From NCBI GenBank assembly GCA_964654155.1, contig CAZZGL010000044.1, forward strand, positions 1 through 11,518: a stretch of DNA of 11,518 nucleotides. The letters run 5' to 3'. Shown piece by piece: positions 6,479 to 11,518 of the stretch (position 1 is the stretch's first letter; each line of letters opens with the position of its first letter). Made by a program: the position numbers and the translations under genes. The notes under the pieces were generated by a model. The model made no database searches. It saw nothing but the letters and a program-made list of their open reading frames with translations, and was not told the DNA's origin. Source of the DNA: CAG-826 sp964654155 (GTDB lineage: Bacteria; Bacillota_I; Bacilli_A; RFN20; CAG-826).

Positions 6479-7576
6479 ATGAAAAAGGCTGTTAATTTTA
6501 GTTTATTGTTTTATTGTGTTTTAGTAGTCGGTGTATTCTTAATAGGAAGAAATATTATTGCAGATGCGAATAGATATATTTCAGATTCCTTAGTTTTCTT
6601 CATTATCGCAATTGCGTTAGGATTTGTATTTAATGTTGTTTTGTTTGAATTAGCGCATATGTTTGGAGCAAAAATAGGAGGATATAAGGTTTATTCAGTT
6701 TCTTTTTTAGGAATGACATTTTATAAAACTAAAGAAAAATGGAAATTTGGCTATGACGGCTCTTATGATGGATTTACCGGAGAAACAAAAATAGTTCCTG
6801 CTAAAGAAAAAACTAAGCCAATATTGTATTTTTGGATGGGCTCATTGTTTTTAATCATTGAAATGGTTGTTTTGATTTTATTACCAAGTTTATTTACAGT
6901 TTCACCAATAATAAAATATGGTGCTTATATTTTCGCTGTTGTTGCAGGTATTTTGCTTGTTTATAATATTACTCCAATGAGATTAGATAGCACAAATGAT
7001 GCTATATTAATGAAATATGTTACAAAAGGAAATATTGAAATATTTAATAAGCTTTGTCAAATAAAATATGAATTGTATTTAGATAATCCAATCCTCGATA
7101 TTGAGGTTTTTGATAAAGTTGATTATATAAGTTCAAAAGTTAATTATTATGAATATTTAAATTGTATTTACAAAAAGGATTATGCAAAAGCGGAAGAAAT
7201 TATAGATTTATTAATCGAACATTCAGAAGAGCTATCAGAAGATTTATATGTTGAACTTCTTCCAGCAAAATTATATTTATTAACATTAACAAAAACTAAG
7301 GAAGAAGTAGAACAATATTTTGCTTCTATATCTGTAAATAATAGAAGATTGTTAAATACTTGCAACTCTATTGAAGGATGTCGTAATTACTTTGCTTTCG
7401 TTACTTTGATTATTGAAGATTATGATGATGCAAAAAATATTTATAGAAAATATATTTCTAAAAAAGAAAAAATGAAAGAAATCGGCCGCTTATTTGATGA
7501 AGAAAGTTTAATGAGCGAGATTATGATAAAAATCAATCAAATACATCCAGATTGGGATTTTGCTAAGAATGATTAA
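6479..7576 (+). CDS. Membrane protein, degenerate M50 protease-like, with helical tail
   Basis: The function of this 365-residue protein is unknown. The first half has about four membrane helices (5-27, 36-58, 115-140, 147-167). At the end of helix 2 it reads FELAHMFGAKIGGYKVYSVS (56-75), which lines up with the HELGH-x-GY-F-SF block of M50 site-2 metalloproteases. Here the first zinc histidine is Phe56, while Glu57 and His60 remain. Near the end of helix 4, NITPMRLDSTNDA (163-175) resembles the second M50 motif with its Asp. It is therefore probably a catalytically dead M50 relative, perhaps a substrate-binding or sensor protein; this is inference from motifs only. Residues about 183-365 are soluble, charged and helical, with TPR-like pairs (YKKDYAKAEEIIDLLI, EDYDDAKNIYRKYI). 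The ATG immediately follows the preceding stop codon, with AAGGGAGG (6463-6470) as a strong ribosome binding site. It is the last gene of the operon and is followed by a terminator. Confidence 0.75.
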   Translation: MKKAVNFSLLFYCVLVVGVFLIGRNIIADANRYISDSLVFFIIAIALGFVFNVVLFELAHMFGAKIGGYKVYSVSFLGMTFYKTKEKWKFGYDGSYDGFTGETKIVPAKEKTKPILYFWMGSLFLIIEMVVLILLPSLFTVSPIIKYGAYIFAVVAGILLVYNITPMRLDSTNDAILMKYVTKGNIEIFNKLCQIKYELYLDNPILDIEVFDKVDYISSKVNYYEYLNCIYKKDYAKAEEIIDLLIEHSEELSEDLYVELLPAKLYLLTLTKTKEEVEQYFASISVNNRRLLNTCNSIEGCRNYFAFVTLIIEDYDDAKNIYRKYISKKEKMKEIGRLFDEESLMSEIMIKINQIHPDWDFAKND

Positions 7577-7586
7577 TTAAAAAGTA

Positions 7587-7623
7587 AGATTATTGGAACT
7601 GTTATTTCAATAGTCTTTTTTTA
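7587..7623 (+). terminator. Rho-independent terminator of the five-gene unit
   Basis: AGATTATTGGAA (7587-7598) pairs with TTTCAATAGTCT (7605-7616) over 12 bp, with two G-U wobbles and a 6-base loop, and is followed by a run of seven Ts (7616-7622). It begins 10 bases after the stop codon of the last gene, a textbook intrinsic terminator. It separates this operon from the Ca2+ ATPase gene. Confidence 0.9.
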
Positions 7624-7671
7624 TAAAAAGCTTATTTAAAATCATTTGTTTTTGCTAGTCATTGTTAATAT

Positions 7672-7712
7672 CTTTCTAACATAAACTTTATAGAGAAAAA
7701 AAGTTTAGAAAG
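7672..7712 (+). repeat. Imperfect inverted repeat in the Ca2+ ATPase leader
   Basis: CTTTCTAA (7672-7679) plus ACTTT (7685-7689) pair with AAAGTTTAGAAAG (7700-7712), giving 13 bp interrupted by a 5-base bulge on the left, with a loop of about 10 bases. The right arm ends directly before the ribosome binding site AAGGA (7713-7717). It could be an operator near the promoter or an mRNA hairpin that affects translation. No clear sigma-70 promoter could be fixed here: TTGTTA (7662-7667) and TTGCTA (7652-7657) are possible -35 boxes with poor partners. Confidence 0.45.
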
Positions 7713-7722
7713 AAGGAATATA

Positions 7723-10395
7723 ATGTTTGAAACAAAAACAATAAAAGAATTAGAAAATGAATTTGATGTATCTATAGAGATGGGGTTATTTTTAGAAGAG
7801 GCTAAAAGAAGATTAAATAAATATGGTAAAAATAAATTAAAAGAAAGAAAAAAGAAAAGTTTTTTTAGTATTTTTATTAATCAGTTTAAAGATGTATTGA
7901 TATTAATTCTTTGTGTTTCAGCTTTTTTTTCATTTATGCTTGATGAAATTGTTGATGCAAGTATTATATTTATTATTATATTGTTTAATGCGTTTGTGGG
8001 TGCAATTCAAGAAAGAAAAGCGGAACAAGCGTTAAATAAAATTAAAGATTTATCATCGCCTTTTTGTGTAGTTAAAAGAGATGGCAAATTTATGCATATG
8101 TCTTCAGAGTTGTTAGTTGAAGGAGACATTGTTTTAGTGGAAGAAGGAAACAAAATTCCCGCGGATATTAGATTTATAGAGACACATAATTTACAAGTAG
8201 AGGAAGCTTCATTAACAGGAGAATCAGCGCTTGTTTTAAAAGATTCTAAACCTTTTATTAAAGAAGTTCCCTTAAGTGAAAGATGTAATATGGGTTATAT
8301 GTCAACGACAGTTATAAGTGGAAGAGGAGTTGGAATAGTTGTTAAAACGGGAATGAATACAGAAATCGGCAAGATAGCTTCCTTATTAAAAGAAACACCG
8401 CAGGAGCCTACTCTATTACAAAAAAAGCTCGAGGAATTAGGAAAATTTTTAGGAATACTGGTTGTTGGAATATGCTCTGCAATGTTTGTTATTTCGTTAA
8501 TTCAAAAACGAAATGCTTTTGAAATGTTAATAACTTCAATTACTCTTGCAGTTGCCGCTATTCCTGAAGGATTACCGGCTGCGGTTACAATTGTTTTAGC
8601 GATCGGTGTTCAAAGAATGGTTAAATCAAATAGTATAATTAGAAGACTTCCTTCAGTAGAAACATTAGGTTCTGTATCTATAATATGTTCTGATAAAACA
8701 GGAACATTAACTCAAAATAAGATGTCTGTTAATAAAATTTGGATTGATTTTAAGACATTATCAGTAGATGAAGTTGAGAAAAATAATGAATTATTATTTA
8801 AATGTTTAGTTCTTTGTAATAACGCAATTATTGATAAAGAATTAATTGGTGATCCAAGTGAAATTGCTCTTTTAGAATTTGCAAAGGAAAAAGGTTATTT
8901 AAAAAGTGAAATTGAAAGAGAATATAAAAAAATCAATGAAATTTCCTTTGATTCTATAAGAAAAAGAATGTCAGTAATAGTTCAATTAAATCATAAAAAA
9001 TGTATTTTTACTAAAGGTGCAATAGATGTTGTTCTTCCTTTATGTGAGTATATTTTAAAAGATGAAAAAATAACGAAATTATCTATAGAAGATAGAATAG
9101 AAATCGAAAAAGAAAGTAAGAAGCTTGCTGGAGATGCTTTACGCATTATGGCGCTTGCATATCAAGAAGGGGAAACAGAAAATAATTTAATATTTGTGGG
9201 TTTTGTAGCTATGAAAGATTTACCACGTAAAGAAGTTCCTGAATCTATTAATAAATTAAAAGAAGCAGGAATAACTACAGTTATGATTACAGGAGATCAT
9301 TTAGAAACAGCGTATGCGATAGCAAAAGAAATAGGTATTACAGATAAAAGAAATCAATGTGTTTTGGGGACGGAATTAGATAATTTAAATGAATCGCAAC
9401 TTGCTTTATTTGTAAAAGATAAAAGAGTATTTGCTAGGGTGACTCCAGAACATAAAGTTAAAATAGTTAAAGCGTTTAAAGCGAATAATTATGTAGTTGC
9501 TATGACAGGAGATGGAATAAATGACGCTCCTAGTTTAAGAATTGCTGATATTGGAATATCAATGGGAAAAATAGGAACTGATGTTGCTAAAGAAGCAAGT
9601 GATATGATATTGATGGATGATAATTTTTCTTCAATTGAAAAAGCTGTTGAAGAAGGACGAGGAGTGTACGCAAATATAAGAAAAACAGTTATATTTTTAT
9701 TATCATCAAATATTGGTGAGGTTTTAACAATGTTTATTGCAATTTTGTTTTCCTTTCCTCTTCCGTTGGTGGCAATTCATATTTTATGGGTGAATTTGAT
9801 TACTGACACTCTTCCAGCGTTAGCGTTAGGTGCAGATCCAAAAGATAAAGGCATTATGAAGGATAAACCTCGACCATTAAAAGAGTCGTTATTTGCTAAA
9901 GGAGGAATAATGACAATTTTCTTTTTTGGAATATTTATTACATTAGTCACAATTGGTGCTTTTTTAATATATCCAATTTCTTTAATAATAAAAAGTGGGG
10001 TAACATTAAATCTAAATAATATTAAAACAGTTTATGAAATTGGTATAGGAGGTTTAAGTGGAGAATCGATTCTAGCAAGATCTCGAACTTATGCTTTTAC
10101 TTCATTAGGATTATCACAGTTATTTCATATGCTCGGTATGAGTAATGTTAATAAATCAGTTATTCATATTTTAAAAAATAAAAATATTTTAATGTTTTTA
10201 GCATTCTTTTTAGGAATTATATTACAAATTGCAGTTATTGAAATCCCTATATTAAGTGAATTCTTTAAAACTACAAGATTGAATATTTATGAATGGATAT
10301 GGATTATGTTATTAAGCTCACTCCCATTAGTGGTTCATGAAATAAAAGTTTTAGTAAAAAAAGTTAATCTTCGCTCTGATTATTTGAAGCGTTAA
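7723..10395 (+). CDS. Ca2+-translocating P-type ATPase (SERCA/PMCA type, P2)
   Basis: This 890-residue pump very likely exports Ca2+ (possibly also Mn2+) from the cytoplasm. The N-terminus has the cation-ATPase leader domain (EAKRRLNKYGKNKLKERKKK). Catalytic parts are complete: TGES at 165-168, phosphorylated D324 in CSDKTGTLTQNKM, TKGA in the nucleotide domain and GDGINDAPSL at 596-605. The residues of Ca2+ site II are present: IPEGLP in helix 4 (E282), N663 and E666 in SSNIGEV of helix 5, and N691, T694 and D695 in NLITDTLPALALGADP of helix 6. LSQLFHMLGM in helix 8 resembles the one-site bacterial and secretory-pathway pumps. Ten membrane helices are expected. The ATG has AAGGA (7713-7717) five bases upstream. 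The gene stands alone after a terminator, and its last 32 bases overlap the 3' end of the opposing small gene. It differs from the CtpE-like pump 4 kb upstream in subfamily and ion-site residues. Confidence 0.95.
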   Translation: MFETKTIKELENEFDVSIEMGLFLEEAKRRLNKYGKNKLKERKKKSFFSIFINQFKDVLILILCVSAFFSFMLDEIVDASIIFIIILFNAFVGAIQERKAEQALNKIKDLSSPFCVVKRDGKFMHMSSELLVEGDIVLVEEGNKIPADIRFIETHNLQVEEASLTGESALVLKDSKPFIKEVPLSERCNMGYMSTTVISGRGVGIVVKTGMNTEIGKIASLLKETPQEPTLLQKKLEELGKFLGILVVGICSAMFVISLIQKRNAFEMLITSITLAVAAIPEGLPAAVTIVLAIGVQRMVKSNSIIRRLPSVETLGSVSIICSDKTGTLTQNKMSVNKIWIDFKTLSVDEVEKNNELLFKCLVLCNNAIIDKELIGDPSEIALLEFAKEKGYLKSEIEREYKKINEISFDSIRKRMSVIVQLNHKKCIFTKGAIDVVLPLCEYILKDEKITKLSIEDRIEIEKESKKLAGDALRIMALAYQEGETENNLIFVGFVAMKDLPRKEVPESINKLKEAGITTVMITGDHLETAYAIAKEIGITDKRNQCVLGTELDNLNESQLALFVKDKRVFARVTPEHKVKIVKAFKANNYVVAMTGDGINDAPSLRIADIGISMGKIGTDVAKEASDMILMDDNFSSIEKAVEEGRGVYANIRKTVIFLLSSNIGEVLTMFIAILFSFPLPLVAIHILWVNLITDTLPALALGADPKDKGIMKDKPRPLKESLFAKGGIMTIFFFGIFITLVTIGAFLIYPISLIIKSGVTLNLNNIKTVYEIGIGGLSGESILARSRTYAFTSLGLSQLFHMLGMSNVNKSVIHILKNKNILMFLAFFLGIILQIAVIEIPILSEFFKTTRLNIYEWIWIMLLSSLPLVVHEIKVLVKKVNLRSDYLKR

Positions 10396-10403
10396 GATTA
10401 ACT
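10356..10403 (-). terminator. Minus-strand terminator inside the ATPase 3' end
   Basis: AGTTAATCTT (10362-10371) and AAGATTAACT (10394-10403) are perfect 10-bp inverted repeats, with a further CGCT/AGCG pairing inside. On the minus strand the hairpin is followed by seven Ts (As at 10356-10362 on the plus strand). The minus-strand gene's stop codon TAA (10366-10364) lies within the stem. No T-run follows on the plus strand, so this terminator serves the minus-strand gene although it lies in the coding end of the plus-strand ATPase. Confidence 0.85.
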
Positions 10404-10615
10404 AAATAGTTACTTTGGGCATTAAATGTCAACATTACTTGACCAAATAAGATAAAAAAGTTTCCAATTGCATTTTGTTGATTAATAGTTAAGCATGGTG
10501 ATAAGATAAAACCCATTGCAAATGATAATAAAGATAATTCTTGTGGCGAAAGATTTAATAAGTAATCCGCTAATTGTTTTATTTCATTTTTAGCCGAGTT
10601 AATATCTTGATTCAT
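10364..10615 (-). CDS. Small hydrophobic protein of unknown function
   Basis: This 83-residue protein is not recognised with a function. It has a charged N-terminal helix (MNQDINSAKNEIKQLADYLL), then SPQELSLLSFAMGFILS and a second hydrophobic stretch, NAIGNFFILFGQVMLTFNAQ. The GN-F--FGQ-MLT--AQ pattern resembles small conserved firmicute proteins I have seen only as hypothetical, so it may be membrane-associated or an oligomerising helical hairpin. I start it at ATG 10615, because GGTGAT (10625-10620) is a ribosome binding site four bases upstream; TTG 10627 and ATG 10621 are in frame but lack one. A possible promoter, TTGAGA (10663-10658) and CATAAT (10639-10634) with an 18-bp spacer, lies in the 65-base gap after mscL, so it may be expressed alone or with mscL. 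Its own terminator supports that it is a real gene. Confidence 0.75.
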   Translation of the reverse strand: MNQDINSAKNEIKQLADYLLNLSPQELSLLSFAMGFILSPCLTINQQNAIGNFFILFGQVMLTFNAQSNYLVNLNASNNQSED

Positions 10616-10633
10616 AGGCATCACCAATTAAAT

Positions 10634-10663
10634 ATTATGAAACTAAGATAGAAATAATCTCAA
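10634..10663 (-). promoter_or_regulatory. Possible promoter of the small minus-strand gene
   Basis: On the minus strand TTGAGA (10663-10658) and CATAAT (10639-10634) are separated by 18 bp, each one or two changes from consensus. Transcription would start near 10627, giving a very short leader before ATG 10615. No terminator is visible between mscL and this gene, so read-through from mscL is also possible. Confidence 0.45.
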
Positions 10664-10680
10664 AAACAAGTGATTAGTAT

Positions 10681-11289
10681 TTATTTAGATTTAAGTAAAT
10701 CACGAATTTCAGTTAATAAATCTTCAGTAGTAATAGGTTTTGGTTTGCTTGCTTCTTCTTCCTCAGCAATTCTAGCTGCTTCTTCCTCGGCAGCAATGCG
10801 TGTTTCTTCTTCTTTTAAGAAAGCAAGTTCCTTCTTGGAAAGTTTAATGTTATGAGCTTGCTTATATTCGATTCTAGTTTTAATATCAGCAAATTTCTTT
10901 TGTGAATCAGATATACTATTAATAGCTTTAACAATACAGAATAATACAAAAGCGATGATTAAAAAGTTGATAATTGCATTAATGAAGGCACCCCAGTCAA
11001 TATAAATTGATTGAGTTAAATCAGCTTCTTTTCCAATAATTGTTCCAGCATCGTCGACAATGTTTTTATCTACTCTTTTTAAGAAAGTGTAAACATCACT
11101 TAGTGAGTCTTTCTTTAGTATAAGTGCTAAAAACCAGTTAATTATTGGCTTTAAAATGTTTTCAGTTAATCCATTGACAATCGCAGTAAATGCGCCACCA
11201 ACAATAACACCAACGGACATATCAATAATATTTCCGCGGGTAATAAATTTTTTAAATTCAGCAAAAAATCCTGTTCCTTTTTTAAACAT
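10681..11289 (-). CDS. mscL: Large-conductance mechanosensitive channel MscL, long form
   Basis: MscL is a membrane channel that opens under high membrane tension and releases solutes during osmotic downshock. The N-terminus is canonical: EFKKFITRGNIIDMSVGVIV runs into helix 1 (about 11-50), including GGAFTAIVNGLTENILKPII. Helix 2 is WGAFINAIINFLIIAFVLFC (99-118). The protein ends with the cytoplasmic helix TEDLLTEIRDLLKSK. At 202 residues it is clearly longer than the usual 130-150. The extra length is an enlarged outer loop (about 56-97) and a cytoplasmic insert (about 128-185) rich in Lys and then Glu/Ala, with a near-tandem RIAAEEEAA/RIAEEEEA repeat that should form a charged helix or coiled coil. 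TCCTCC at 11298-11303 (GGAGGA on the minus strand), eight bases before the ATG, fixes the start. A small unknown gene follows downstream on the same strand. Confidence 0.95.
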   Translation of the reverse strand: MFKKGTGFFAEFKKFITRGNIIDMSVGVIVGGAFTAIVNGLTENILKPIINWFLALILKKDSLSDVYTFLKRVDKNIVDDAGTIIGKEADLTQSIYIDWGAFINAIINFLIIAFVLFCIVKAINSISDSQKKFADIKTRIEYKQAHNIKLSKKELAFLKEEETRIAAEEEAARIAEEEEASKPKPITTEDLLTEIRDLLKSK

Positions 11290-11314
11290 AGAATAAATCC
11301 TCCATACAAAAATA

Positions 11315-11342
11315 ATTTTACTACTTCTATTTGATAATACAA
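11315..11342 (-). promoter_or_regulatory. Probable mscL promoter
   Basis: On the minus strand TTGTAT (11342-11337) and TAAAAT (11320-11315) are separated by 16 bp, both close to sigma-70 consensus. Transcription would start near 11308, giving a leader of about 20 bases that contains the GGAGGA ribosome binding site. TATTAT (11339-11334) is an alternative -10 without a good -35. Confidence 0.5.
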
Positions 11343-11416
11343 GCGTAAAACTATTGGATTTATTTGATGCTTATCATGTTGTTTAATTAAGCAAAATTAA
11401 ATATTTGATTTTATGC

Positions 11417-11456
11417 AAAAGAAAAAGAACTATCGAGTTGATTCTCAATAGTTCTT
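11417..11456 (-). terminator. Minus-strand terminator for a gene right of the window
   Basis: AAGAACTATCGAG (11425-11437) and CTCAATAGTTCTT (11444-11456) form a 13-bp stem with a 6-base loop. On the plus strand one pair is a C-A mismatch; on the minus strand the same pair is a G-U wobble, so the RNA hairpin is intact only there. On the minus strand it is followed by TTTTTCTTTT. It should end a minus-strand transcript that enters from beyond 11518. Confidence 0.8.
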
Positions 11457-11473
11457 AGAATTTTAGGTTCTTT

Positions 11474-11518
11474 AAAGAAGAACGGGGGATAGATTTTTTT
11501 CGCACCCCGTTTTTCTTT
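11474..11518 (+). repeat. Long hairpin reaching the window edge
   Basis: AAAGAAGAACGGGG (11474-11487) pairs with CCCCGTTTTTCTTT (11505-11518) over 14 bp around a 17-base loop. The one non-Watson-Crick pair (11480 with 11512) is a G-U wobble in plus-strand RNA but an A-C mismatch in minus-strand RNA. The stem may continue beyond the window. It could be a terminator or attenuator or part of a small RNA; the sequence here does not decide. Confidence 0.5.

Noticed and set aside
7180..7365. 61-codon minus-strand open frame
   Set aside because: It lies antisense to the tail of the M50-like gene, without a ribosome binding site or recognisable sequence.
7624..7722. Possible metal riboswitch ahead of the Ca2+ ATPase
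   Set aside because: The leader is only about 100 bases and extremely AT-rich, with none of the conserved cores of the Mn2+ or Mg2+ riboswitch classes I know.
10670..10855. 61-codon plus-strand open frame rich in Ser and Ala
   Set aside because: It is the antisense shadow of the Glu/Ala repeat region of mscL.
11411..11518. Open minus-strand frame entering from the right edge and ending at 11411-11413
   Set aside because: It would read straight through two hairpins, one a clear minus-strand terminator, and all three minus frames are briefly open here, so there is no support for coding.

Overview
The window is AT-rich DNA from a low-GC Firmicutes-type bacterium. Support for this comes from strong AGGAGG-like ribosome binding sites, a small (about 80-nt) SRP RNA without an Alu domain, and lysine/isoleucine/asparagine-rich proteins. 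TGA ends at least two genes (1175-1177 and 4728-4730) and Trp is encoded by TGG, so the genetic code is standard. This argues against the UGA=Trp mollicutes and fits Bacilli, Erysipelotrichia or Acholeplasma-like lineages. The exact taxon cannot be named from this sequence alone.

Left part (1-1285): about 200 bases without a convincing gene lead to a good extended -10 promoter and the SRP RNA gene. tadA (tRNA adenosine deaminase) starts only about 30 bases after the SRP RNA. A small single-pass membrane protein of unknown function follows, and then a weak AT-rich terminator.

Middle (1259-7623): a perfect 23-bp inverted repeat overlaps the -10 region. It precedes five tightly packed genes read in one direction: a CtpE-like P-type cation ATPase, psuG (pseudouridine-5'-phosphate glycosidase), a TetR-family regulator of the DhaS type, a BdhA/YqhD-type iron-containing alcohol dehydrogenase, and a membrane protein that looks like an M50 site-2 protease whose HExxH motif has become FExxH. 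A clear rho-independent terminator closes this unit. The obvious hypothesis is an operon autoregulated by the TetR protein at the palindrome.

Right part (7624-11518): a SERCA/PMCA-type Ca2+ ATPase stands alone behind a leader with an imperfect inverted repeat. Its 3' end converges on, and overlaps, a small unknown hydrophobic protein on the minus strand. The terminator of that small gene lies inside the last codons of the ATPase. Upstream on the minus strand is mscL, with an unusually long charged C-terminal tail. The last 175 bases hold no convincing gene but two strong hairpins. One reads as a minus-strand terminator for a gene beyond the window, and the other reaches the window edge.

Together the window is rich in ion and membrane-stress functions (two different cation P-type ATPases and MscL), with a nucleoside-salvage enzyme and an alcohol dehydrogenase embedded in the first ATPase operon. 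No mobile element, CRISPR array, tRNA or rRNA was seen.
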